DNA of 64,000 nt from Sulfitobacter sabulilitoris (lineage in GTDB: Bacteria > Pseudomonadota > Alphaproteobacteria > Rhodobacterales > Rhodobacteraceae). The stretch lies in the NCBI RefSeq assembly GCF_005887615.1, contig NZ_VANS01000002.1, positions 124,001 to 188,000 on the forward strand, given 5' to 3'. The notes beneath the pieces are model-generated. The model was given only the letters and a program-made list of their open reading frames with translations, did not search any database and was not told the DNA's origin. Below are positions 53,902 through 61,551 of the stretch, piece by piece; positions within the stretch are counted from its first letter, which is position 1; each line of letters begins with the position of its first letter. The position numbers were made by a program, and so were the translations under genes.

Positions 53902-53928
53902 CGCCCCCGGCGCGACATGCCGGGGGCG
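53902..53928 (-). terminator. Stable hairpin after ctpA (candidate terminator without U tail)
   Basis: Perfect 10-bp GC stem CGCCCCCGGC (53902-53911) / GCCGGGGGCG (53919-53928) with a 7-nt loop, 18 nt after the ctpA stop. No T run follows, so it may be a weak terminator or an RNA-stabilising end. Confidence 0.5.
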
Positions 53929-53946
53929 AATGGGTCAAAATCCGGA

Positions 53947-55284
53947 TCAGTCCTTGGGACCCAGGGCCGACAGGCCCTTGAGGATGTCGATGGCATAGGC
54001 CAGTTGGTAATCCTCCTCGCGCAGCGCGGCGGCGGCGTCGGCGCGGGCGCGATCCTCCTCGATCTGGCGGACCTCATCCTCGGACAGGCTGTCGTTGTTC
54101 AGGCTTCCGCGCAGGTCGGCTTCGCTCCGCAGGGGGCGCGGCACGGCGCTTTCCTCCTCCTCGGTCGCGGGCTTGGCGCGCGGTTGCTGCACCACGATGT
54201 CGGGCGACACGCCCAGCGCCTGGATGGACCGGCCAGACGGCGTGTAATAGCGCGCGGTCGTCAGACGCATGGCGCCGTCGCTGCGCAGCGGCATGACCGT
54301 CTGAACCGACCCTTTGCCAAAGCTCTTGGTGCCGACAACGATGGCGCGGCGATGATCCTGCAACGCGCCCGCAACGATTTCCGAGGCAGAAGCGGAGCCG
54401 CCATTGATCAAGACGACAATCGGCTTGCCCTCGGCCAGATCGCCGGGCTTGGCATTGAACCGGTCGCCATCGGCGGGGTCGCGGCCGCGGGTGCTGACGA
54501 TTTCGCCCTCTTCAAGGAAGGCATCCGACACCATGATCGCCTGATTGAGAAGGCCGCCGGGATTGTTGCGCAGATCGACAACGATCCCGTTGATGTTGTC
54601 CAGGCCGCCGGCGGCCTCGATCTGTTCCGCAAGACCGGATTTCATGTTGTCATAGGTCTGGTCGTTGAAGGTCGTCACGCGCAACACCACGGTGTCGCCT
54701 TCGGTACGGGTGCGCACTGCGGTTAGCTTGATCGTATCGCGGATGATCGACACATCGAACGGCTCAGACTCGCCTTCGCGCACGACCGTGATCAGGATCT
54801 CGGACCCGACCGGGCCACGCATCAGCTCGACCGCCTCGTCCAGGTTCAGACCCAGAACGCTTTCGCCATCGACATGGGTGATGAAATCGCCCGCCTCGAT
54901 CCCGGCCTCGTCGGCAGGTGTGCCGTCGATCGGCGACACGACCTTGACGAAACCCTCTTCCTGCGTGACCTCGATCCCCAGGCCGCCGAATTCTCCGCGC
55001 GTCTGCACACGCATCGCGGCGGCGTCATCCGGCGACAGGTAGCTGGAATGCGGATCAAGCGAGGTCAGCATGCCGTTGATCGCCGCCTCGATCAGGTCGC
55101 TCGGCTCCACCTCTTCCACGTATTGCGCGCGGATCCGTTCGAAAATGTCGCCAAACAGATCCAGTTGCTCGTACACGTTGCTGGATTTCGCGGCTTCCTG
55201 CGCCAGCAGCGGCCCGGCGATCTGGGTCGTGGCGATCACACCAGCCAGCGTTCCGCCAAGGGCCGCCATAACAAACTTCTTCAT
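53947..55284 (-). CDS. ctpA: C-terminal processing peptidase (S41)
   Basis: A 445-residue periplasmic serine protease. Signal peptide (FVMAALGGTLAGVIATTQIAGPLLA), an N-terminal helical domain, a PDZ domain (GEFGGLGIEVTQEEGFVKVVSPIDGTPADEAGIEAGDFI) and the S41 catalytic core with GGSASASEIVAGAL (catalytic Ser) and GTKSFGKGSVQTV (Lys). The C-terminal tail is acidic. It belongs to the gpmI-envC-ctpA run typical of alphaproteobacteria and probably processes envelope proteins or murein hydrolases. ATG 55284 chosen; 55293 is also possible. Confidence 0.94.
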   Translation of the reverse strand: MKKFVMAALGGTLAGVIATTQIAGPLLAQEAAKSSNVYEQLDLFGDIFERIRAQYVEEVEPSDLIEAAINGMLTSLDPHSSYLSPDDAAAMRVQTRGEFGGLGIEVTQEEGFVKVVSPIDGTPADEAGIEAGDFITHVDGESVLGLNLDEAVELMRGPVGSEILITVVREGESEPFDVSIIRDTIKLTAVRTRTEGDTVVLRVTTFNDQTYDNMKSGLAEQIEAAGGLDNINGIVVDLRNNPGGLLNQAIMVSDAFLEEGEIVSTRGRDPADGDRFNAKPGDLAEGKPIVVLINGGSASASEIVAGALQDHRRAIVVGTKSFGKGSVQTVMPLRSDGAMRLTTARYYTPSGRSIQALGVSPDIVVQQPRAKPATEEEESAVPRPLRSEADLRGSLNNDSLSEDEVRQIEEDRARADAAAALREEDYQLAYAIDILKGLSALGPKD

Positions 55285-55289
55285 ACGTC

Positions 55290-56429
55290 TCATCCATCCT
55301 TGTCGGTTCGGAACCATTCAGCCGGGTCCTGGGGAACGTTATCCTGTCTTACCTCTATATAGAGCGATTCTGAGCGGTCGGTGCCAGCATCATCACCATC
55401 TGTTGATAGTCCTGCCTCATTTTCCGCCGCTGCGGCCCCCATCAGGCCCAGTGGCGCGCCTTCGGCGATCACGTCGCCTGCGGTGCCATAAACCACATCC
55501 AGACCGGCCAGCACAAACAGGGTGTCGGTTTGCGGCTCAAGTATCACGACATTGCCCAGATCCAGCAGCGGACCGGTGTAGCGAATTGTCGCGGCCGTGG
55601 GTGTCGTGACGATGGCGCGGGGACGTGTCGCCAAAATCAGGCCGGGGCGTTTGACGCCGGCCGCGTCCGCCTCGCCCGCGCGGCGCAGGATCAGCCCCTG
55701 CGCGGGCAGCGGCAGCGCGCCCTTGCGCGCGGTGATCGACAGATCGGGCGCACCGGGGTCGTCGGGCGCGATCTGGCTCAGCCCGCTGGCGAACCCGTCC
55801 AGCGTTTCGGTGGATGCGATCAGGATGGCCGTGCGCACGGGGTCGGCGGTAAACCGGCTGGGCAGGTCGGTGCGGTTTGCCATGGCTTGATTGAGCGCGG
55901 CGCGCGCCTGTTGCACCTCGCGCAGGCCATCGCGCAGCCGTTCCGCCGCATCGACCTGCAGGTCGCGCAGGGCCTGCACATCTTGCAGATCGCGCCTGAG
56001 GGCAGTTGCGCGGGTGTTGAGCGCCGGCGTCAGTTCGGCCAGCAGCATGCCCGCGCGCGCCGTGCCCACCGGACCGCCCGGATGCAGCAACGCCACTGGC
56101 GAGGCCGCGTTTCCGACGCTTTGCAGCACGGCAAGAAGCTGTGCGATCTCGCCATCGCGGGCGGCTAGTTTCGCGCTCAGCTGCGCCTCGCGAATCGTTG
56201 CCTGGCGCAATCCGGTCCGCAGCGCGCCAAGACCGGTCTCGAACGCCTGGATCGTCTCGGTCAGGGCACGCACGCGGTCGCGGGCGCTCTCGGCGGCGTC
56301 AAGCCGAGCCGAGGCGTCCTCGATCTGCTTCGCGGCGGCCCGGGCCAGCGCGCCGGGTTCCTGCTGTGCCAGCGCCAAGGCGGGCCAAAGCGCCATCAGA
56401 CCGAACAGGATCGTCGCGCCCCTCCTCAT
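55290..56429 (-). CDS. envC: EnvC-like murein hydrolase activator
   Basis: A 379-residue exported protein: signal peptide (TILFGLMALWPALALA), a long coiled-coil region (about residues 25-200) and a C-terminal LytM/M23-like domain. The catalytic HxxxD and HxH residues are absent, as in EnvC proteins that activate amidases without hydrolysing murein themselves. ATGA overlap with gpmI supports ATG 56429; 56441 is an alternative. Acts with the amidase and FtsEX at division, which are encoded elsewhere. Confidence 0.9.
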   Translation of the reverse strand: MRRGATILFGLMALWPALALAQQEPGALARAAAKQIEDASARLDAAESARDRVRALTETIQAFETGLGALRTGLRQATIREAQLSAKLAARDGEIAQLLAVLQSVGNAASPVALLHPGGPVGTARAGMLLAELTPALNTRATALRRDLQDVQALRDLQVDAAERLRDGLREVQQARAALNQAMANRTDLPSRFTADPVRTAILIASTETLDGFASGLSQIAPDDPGAPDLSITARKGALPLPAQGLILRRAGEADAAGVKRPGLILATRPRAIVTTPTAATIRYTGPLLDLGNVVILEPQTDTLFVLAGLDVVYGTAGDVIAEGAPLGLMGAAAAENEAGLSTDGDDAGTDRSESLYIEVRQDNVPQDPAEWFRTDKDG

Positions 56430-57946
56430 GCGATCAGGCATCTCCCGGTCATCTCCCCGGGGATGGGCAACTGCATCAGGTGCAGGAGCGTCGGCGCCAG
56501 ATCGGCAAGCCGCCCCGACGATACCCGGGTCCCCTCAGGCGCGCCGATGACGGCGACAGGCACGGGGTTGAGTGTATGCGCCGTGTGCGGCCCGCCTGTC
56601 TCGGGGTCGATCATCGTCTCGCAGTTGCCGTGATCGGCCGTCAGCAGCATGACGCCACCCGCGCGCTCCAGCGCCTCCAGAACGCGGGCCAATCCGGCAT
56701 CCACGGCCGCGCAGGCGCGCATCGCCGCGTCCAGATCACCGGTGTGCCCGACCATATCGGGGTTGGCATAGTTGACGACGATCAGGTCGTAGCCTTCGTC
56801 GATCGCCTGCACGAAACGCTCCGTCACCTCGCCCGCCGACATTTCCGGCTGCAGGTCATAGGTCGCGACATCCGGCGATTGCGGCATGAAGCGGTCCTCG
56901 CCCTCCGAGGCCGCTTCCTCGCCGCCATTCAGGAAAAACGTGACATGCGGGTATTTTTCGGTCTCCGCCAGACGGAACTGGCGTTTGCCATGCCGCGCCA
57001 CCCAAGCCCCGAGCGTGTTGGGAATTTCAGGTTTGGGATACAGGGTCGTCATGTATTTCGAATGATCATCGGAGTAATCGGCCATGCCCATCACCGCCGC
57101 CCAGTCCGGGCGCGGCCCCGCGTCGAAGGCATCGAAATCCGGCGCGCCGATGGCCGCCATGATTTCGCGCGCGCGATCGGCCCGGAAATTGAGACAGAAA
57201 AAGCCGTCGCCGTCGGTGGCGCCCTCGTATCCCGCCAAGACCGTGGCGGGGATGAATTCGTCGGTCCTGTCGTCTGAATACGCGGCGTCGATCGCGGCCT
57301 TGGCATCGGCGTGCGACGCGCCCTGACCGCGCACGATGGCGTCGTAGGCGACTTTCACCCGATCCCAGCGGTTGTCGCGGTCCATGGCGAAATAGCGCCC
57401 CGTGACGGTCGCGATCCGCGCACCGTCGCCAGGCAAGGCTGCCTCCAAGGTTCCGAGATAACCCAGCGCCGATTTCGGCGCGACGTCGCGGCCGTCCGTG
57501 ACCGCGTGAATCACGACCGGGATGCCCGCTTTTGCGATCGTGCGGACCGCCGCGATCAGATGATCAAGATGGCCATGCACCCCGCCATCCGACAGAACCC
57601 CCATCAAATGCGCCGTGCCGCCGGTCTCTTTCAGCTTCTCGATGAACGCCAGCAGGCGCGGGTTTTCGGCAAAGCGGCCCTCTTCGATGGCCAGGTCGAT
57701 CTGACCCAGATCCATCGCCACCACGCGGCCCGCGCCGATATTGGTGTGTCCCACCTCGGAATTGCCCATCTGTCCGCGCGGCAGCCCCACATCCGGGCCA
57801 TGCGTGATCAGCGTGGCATGGGGACTGGTCGCCATGATCCGGTCCATCGTGGGCGTATCGGCCAGAAGCGGTGCGTTGCCCTCGCGGCGCGCGCTCAGGC
57901 CCCAACCGTCCAGGATGCACAATACGACCGGCTTGGGGGCACTCAT
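56426..57946 (-). CDS. gpmI: 2,3-bisphosphoglycerate-independent phosphoglycerate mutase
   Basis: GpmI interconverts 3- and 2-phosphoglycerate in glycolysis with two manganese ions. The 506-residue protein has LCILDGWGLS, the nucleophile GQMGNSEVGHTNIGAGR, HLMGVLSDGGVHGHLDHL, HAVTDGRDVAPKSAL and the C-terminal ADHGNCETMID. First gene of the gpmI-envC-ctpA run. Confidence 0.97.
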   Translation of the reverse strand: MSAPKPVVLCILDGWGLSARREGNAPLLADTPTMDRIMATSPHATLITHGPDVGLPRGQMGNSEVGHTNIGAGRVVAMDLGQIDLAIEEGRFAENPRLLAFIEKLKETGGTAHLMGVLSDGGVHGHLDHLIAAVRTIAKAGIPVVIHAVTDGRDVAPKSALGYLGTLEAALPGDGARIATVTGRYFAMDRDNRWDRVKVAYDAIVRGQGASHADAKAAIDAAYSDDRTDEFIPATVLAGYEGATDGDGFFCLNFRADRAREIMAAIGAPDFDAFDAGPRPDWAAVMGMADYSDDHSKYMTTLYPKPEIPNTLGAWVARHGKRQFRLAETEKYPHVTFFLNGGEEAASEGEDRFMPQSPDVATYDLQPEMSAGEVTERFVQAIDEGYDLIVVNYANPDMVGHTGDLDAAMRACAAVDAGLARVLEALERAGGVMLLTADHGNCETMIDPETGGPHTAHTLNPVPVAVIGAPEGTRVSSGRLADLAPTLLHLMQLPIPGEMTGRCLIA

Positions 57947-58026
57947 CTGCTCGCAACTCCGCTTATGGGTTTTGCGGCCTTTTACCCCTTGCGCGCGCCG
58001 GGGTGAACCTCTTTCGCGCCTGTCTT

Positions 58027-58104
58027 CCAAATGGAGAAAAATACCGCCGCCGGAGGCAAGAACGTTTTTATGCCTCCGGCGGCGGTATTTCCGATCCATT
58101 TGGA
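58027..58104 (-). repeat. Long palindrome at the dnaE2 end (terminator, repeat family A related)
   Basis: A 20-bp perfect inverted repeat, AAATACCGCCGCCGGAGGCA (58039-58058) and its complement (58071-58090), with a 12-nt loop and outer arms CCAAATGGA / TCCATTTGG. On the minus strand a T run follows, so it works as the dnaE2 terminator. The dnaE2 stop codon TAA lies inside the loop (58068-58070), so the last seven residues of the protein are encoded by the repeat itself. Confidence 0.8.
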
Positions 58105-61007
58105 AGGAGAGCGACGCGCGAAGGGCCGGCCGGTGTGAGCATGGGCCGCAGCAGCGCCAGCGGATGCGCCTTGAGCGTGAGGCGCATGGCGACGTAATCC
58201 TCTACCACCTCTTCGCCCAGCGTCATCTGCGGCAGCAGCGCCGCCGGCTCGTCGATCGCTTCGCCGTCGATGTCGCCCGCGAAAAGCGGCAGAACCGGGC
58301 CGGGGGCGAGCGCCTTGGCCTCCCACAGGGCGTCGCGGCGGCTGAGGCCGAGCGCGACGAACACATCCGCCTCGGCCAGCCGTTCGACCATCGCGGGGGC
58401 AAGCCCCGCGCGCCGCCAGACATCGCGCACCGATTGATAGCCGTTGCCGCGCGCCGTGGTCAGCCAGCTTGCGTCCTCCTCGGGCAGGCCCTTGATCTGG
58501 CGAAAGCCCAGCCGCAGCGCCAGGCCGCCCTGCCCGTCGGGTTCCATCGCGTTGTCCCAGAAGCTGGCGTTGATGCAGACGGGCAGCACTTCGACGCCGT
58601 GCTCACGCGCGTCGCGCACGATCTGCGCCGGGGCGTAAAAGCCCATCGGCTGGGAATTGAGCAGCGCGCAGGCAAAGATGCCCGGGTGGTGGCATTTGAT
58701 CCAGGCACTGGCATAGACCAGCAAGGCAAAGCTGGCGGCGTGGCTTTCGGGAAAGCCGTAGCTGCCGAAGCCCTCGATCTGGCTGAAACAGCGTTCGGCA
58801 AAATCCCGATCATAGCCTTTGCGCGCCATGCCGCGCAGGAACAGGGTGCGGAATTCGCTGATGTTGCCGTGTTTCTTGAACGTCGCCAGCGACCGGCGCA
58901 GGCGGTCCGCCTGGTCGGGGGTGAACCCCGCGCCGACGATGGCGATCTGCATCGCCTGTTCCTGAAACAGCGGCACGCCCAGCGTCTTGCCCAGCACCGC
59001 ACCCAGTTCATCCGAGGGAAAGCTGACTTCTTCCTCGCCGTTACGGCGCCGGATGTAGGGGTGCACCATATCGCCCTGGATCGGGCCGGGGCGGATGATC
59101 GCGACCTCGATCACCAGATCGTAGAAACACCGCGGGCGCATCCGCGGCAGGAAATTCATCTGCGCCCGGCTTTCGACCTGAAAGACGCCCACGCTGTCGG
59201 CCGCGCACAGCATGTCATAAACCGCGCCGTCCTCGGGCGGCAGGGTGGAGAGCGCGTAGCGGGTGCGGTGGTGGACCTGCAACAGGTCGAACGCCTTGCG
59301 GATACAGGTGAGCATGCCGAGCGAGAGCACATCGACCTTGAGGATGCCGAGCGTGTCGATGTCGTCCTTGTCCCAGCAGATCACCGTGCGCCCTTCCATT
59401 GTTGCGTTCTCGATGGGCACCAGTTCATCGAGCCGTCCTTCGGTGATGACGAAGCCGCCGACGTGCTGGCTCAGGTGGCGCGGAAAGCCGTTGATCTCGT
59501 GCACCAGCTCCATCGTCTGCTGCAAGCGGCGGTCGGCGGGGTCGAGGCCGATCTCGCGCATCCGCTCGGCCTCCATCCCCCTGGTGGAGAAAAAGCCCCA
59601 GAGCTGCGAGGAGAGCGCGCTGATCGTATCCTCGCTGAGCCCCATCGCGCGGCCCACCTCGCGGATGGCGCGTTTGCCCCGGTAGTGCACCACCGTGGCG
59701 CAGAGCCCCGCCCGGTGGCGGCCGTAGGTGTCGTAGATATGCTGGATCACCTCCTCGCGGCGTTCGTGCTCGAAATCGACGTCGATGTCGGGCGGCTCGT
59801 CGCGGGCCTCGGACACGAAGCGCTCGAACACCATGGTGCCGATTTCGGGCGAGACGGAGGTTACGCCAAGGCAGTAGCAGACCACCGAATTGGCCGCCGA
59901 TCCGCGCCCCTGGCACAGGATGCCGCGCGACCGGGCAAAGGCCACGATGTCGCGCACGGTCAGGAAGTAGGGCTCGTAGCGCAGCTTGGCGATCAGGGCG
60001 AGTTCGTGTTCCAGCAGCCGCAGCACCTTGTCGGGGGCGCCTGCCGGGTAGCGCCAGTCGAGCCCCTCGCAGGCCAGCCGGCGCAGGCGCTGGGTGGGGG
60101 TTTCACGTTCAGTGCCTTCAGAGGGGTATTCGTAGCGCAGTTCGTCCAGTGAAAAGGTCAGCGACCGCGCCAAGGCATGGGCGCGGTCCACGGCATCCTG
60201 GAAGGGGCCGAAGATCTGGCGCATTTCCGCGTCGGAGCGCAGGCGGGATTCGCTGTTGGGCAGGGCCGCACGGCCCAGAGCGTCGACCCGGCGCCCCAGG
60301 CGGATGGCCGTCACCACGTCGGCCAGCTTGCGGCGCGCGCCGTGGTGCATGAGGGGCGCCGCGCTGGCGATGGTCGGCAGGCCAAGTTCGGCCGCGCGCC
60401 TGGTCAGGGCCGCAAAGCATGCCCGGTCGCGACCGTCGTAATTCGGCGCAAGGCCAAGGTGCAGTTTTCCGGCAAAGCGGCGCGACAGCCGTTGCGCCGT
60501 TTGCACCCATCCGCCCGCGCCGCGCTGCCTGCCGCACGCCTGTGGCCAGAGGATCAGGTGAAGCTCCTCGCCCCGCTCCAGCAGGTCCGCCAGTTGCAAG
60601 TCACAACAGCCCTTGTCCGCCCGGAGCCGCCCGGCGGAGAGGATCCGGCAGAGCGCGCCCCAGCCGGCACGGGTTTCGGGCAGAACGGTGATCGGGCAGG
60701 CATCGGTGAACACCAGGCGCGCCGCGGGGATCAGGCGGGGCGTGGCGAAATGCGGCCGGGACATCTGGCCGGTCCGGGTGGGCGGGCCCATGGGACCGTG
60801 AGCCGCGTCCCATGCCTGGCGTTCGGCCACCTGGCGGCGGATGCTGCGGGCTTGCGTATGGGCCCGCACGATGCCCGCGACGGAATTGTCGTCCGCGATG
60901 GCCAGCCCCTCCATCCCCAGCCAGGCGGCACGGGTCATGTAGTCCTCGGGGTGGGACGCCCCGGTGAGGAAAGTGAAGTTGGAGGTGGCGGACAATTCCG
61001 TGAACAT
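58068..61007 (-). CDS. dnaE2: Error-prone DNA polymerase DnaE2 (probably C-terminally truncated)
   Basis: C-family polymerase for SOS mutagenesis. The 979-residue protein has the N-terminal PHP domain (FTELSATSNFTFLTGASHPEDY), the catalytic DxD in PPDIDVDFEHERREEVIQ, the palm and finger segments (VFQVESRAQMNFLPRM, RPGPIQGDMVHPYIRRR) and the end of the helical region (LKAHPLALLRP). Known DnaE2 proteins continue for about 100 residues with an OB fold; here the frame ends after ALLPNGSEIPPPEA inside a palindrome. An SOS-like box lies upstream at 61023-61037. imuB is 30 kb away. Confidence 0.93.
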   Translation of the reverse strand: MFTELSATSNFTFLTGASHPEDYMTRAAWLGMEGLAIADDNSVAGIVRAHTQARSIRRQVAERQAWDAAHGPMGPPTRTGQMSRPHFATPRLIPAARLVFTDACPITVLPETRAGWGALCRILSAGRLRADKGCCDLQLADLLERGEELHLILWPQACGRQRGAGGWVQTAQRLSRRFAGKLHLGLAPNYDGRDRACFAALTRRAAELGLPTIASAAPLMHHGARRKLADVVTAIRLGRRVDALGRAALPNSESRLRSDAEMRQIFGPFQDAVDRAHALARSLTFSLDELRYEYPSEGTERETPTQRLRRLACEGLDWRYPAGAPDKVLRLLEHELALIAKLRYEPYFLTVRDIVAFARSRGILCQGRGSAANSVVCYCLGVTSVSPEIGTMVFERFVSEARDEPPDIDVDFEHERREEVIQHIYDTYGRHRAGLCATVVHYRGKRAIREVGRAMGLSEDTISALSSQLWGFFSTRGMEAERMREIGLDPADRRLQQTMELVHEINGFPRHLSQHVGGFVITEGRLDELVPIENATMEGRTVICWDKDDIDTLGILKVDVLSLGMLTCIRKAFDLLQVHHRTRYALSTLPPEDGAVYDMLCAADSVGVFQVESRAQMNFLPRMRPRCFYDLVIEVAIIRPGPIQGDMVHPYIRRRNGEEEVSFPSDELGAVLGKTLGVPLFQEQAMQIAIVGAGFTPDQADRLRRSLATFKKHGNISEFRTLFLRGMARKGYDRDFAERCFSQIEGFGSYGFPESHAASFALLVYASAWIKCHHPGIFACALLNSQPMGFYAPAQIVRDAREHGVEVLPVCINASFWDNAMEPDGQGGLALRLGFRQIKGLPEEDASWLTTARGNGYQSVRDVWRRAGLAPAMVERLAEADVFVALGLSRRDALWEAKALAPGPVLPLFAGDIDGEAIDEPAALLPQMTLGEEVVEDYVAMRLTLKAHPLALLRPMLTPAGPSRVALLPNGSEIPPPEA

Positions 61008-61022
61008 GATGCGAGCGAGTAT

Positions 61023-61037
61023 ATTCCCCTTTTGTTC
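61023..61037 (-). promoter_or_regulatory. SOS-like box upstream of dnaE2
   Basis: ATTC-CCCTTTT-GTTC, one mismatch to GTTC-N7-GTTC, 16-30 nt before the dnaE2 start. It is consistent with LexA control, but weaker than the perfect site at imuB. Confidence 0.55.
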
Positions 61038-61074
61038 TCATTTGGAGTCCTGATGCGACCGGAGGAAGCCTGAT

Positions 61075-61114
61075 CGTTTTCTGTCAAAGAAAATGGTCCG
61101 GGATTATTCGAAAA
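61075..61114. repeat. Intergenic hairpin element, family B copy 2 (inverted)
   Basis: CGTTTTCTGTCAAAGAAAAT followed by a gap and ATTATTCGAAAA. In reverse complement it shows TTTTCGAATAAT, about 9 nt, TTTTCTTTGACAGAAAACG, the same elements as 7989-8037. It lies in the 213-bp space between dnaE2 and the zinc-finger gene. Confidence 0.5.
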
Positions 61115-61220
61115 ACCAGTTTGGACGCCGACGTGTCCGTCGCCGTCCGGGGCTTGCCCCGGGTCCGTGCATTGGTCATAACAGGTTCGACTTTAGCCTG
61201 ATTGTCCAAGGATGCCCTGA

Positions 61221-61400
61221 ATGACCCAGCCCGCGCCGGAAACCAAGATCGTCAACACCTGGCGCGTGGCCTGCGATGGCAGCGAGGGGGCGCTTGGCCA
61301 TCCGCGCGTCTGGTACCAGATCCCGCAGGATCAGGGATGGGTGGAATGCGGTTATTGCGACTGCAGGTTCATTCACAAGGATTTCGAAGGCAAGGTCTGA
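61221..61400 (+). CDS. Small CHCC-type zinc-finger protein
   Basis: A 59-residue zinc-finger protein (NDUFS6/zf-CHCC family). The zinc site ends in [13 protein letters not shown], with a further Cys/His in the N-terminal half ([16 protein letters not shown]). Small bacterial members with this CHCC pattern occur beside many housekeeping genes. AAGGA lies upstream of the ATG. A family A repeat with a weak hairpin and T run follows its stop. Confidence 0.85.
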   Translation: MTQPAPETKIVNTWRVACDGSEGALGHPRVWYQIPQDQGWVECGYCDCRFIHKDFEGKV

Positions 61401-61433
61401 GCCTGTCACCCCGGCCGCGGCGCGGTTTGACTT

Positions 61434-61474
61434 GCCGGAGCCTCCGGCGGGGATATTTTTGAACAAGAGAAGCC
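61434..61474 (-). repeat. Dispersed intergenic repeat, family A copy 3 (inverted), with hairpin and T run
   Basis: Plus strand reads GCCGGAGCCTCCGGCGGGGATATTTTTGAACAAGAGAAGCC. Its reverse complement matches the copies at 15178 and 34339. On the plus strand the hairpin GCCGGA-GCC-TCCGGC (61434-61448) followed by GGGGATATTTTT may terminate the zinc-finger gene. Confidence 0.75.
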
Positions 61475-61551
61475 AGGGGCGATCACCGCAGCGTGCCGGT
61501 GGCGCAGCGTCACCGGTATCGGATCGGCCCCCGCACGGAACGGAGCGCGAC

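Noticed and set aside
57741-60152. An 803-codon open frame opposite dnaE2
   Set aside because: Antisense shadow of dnaE2 with Arg/His/Gln-rich composition and no motif.
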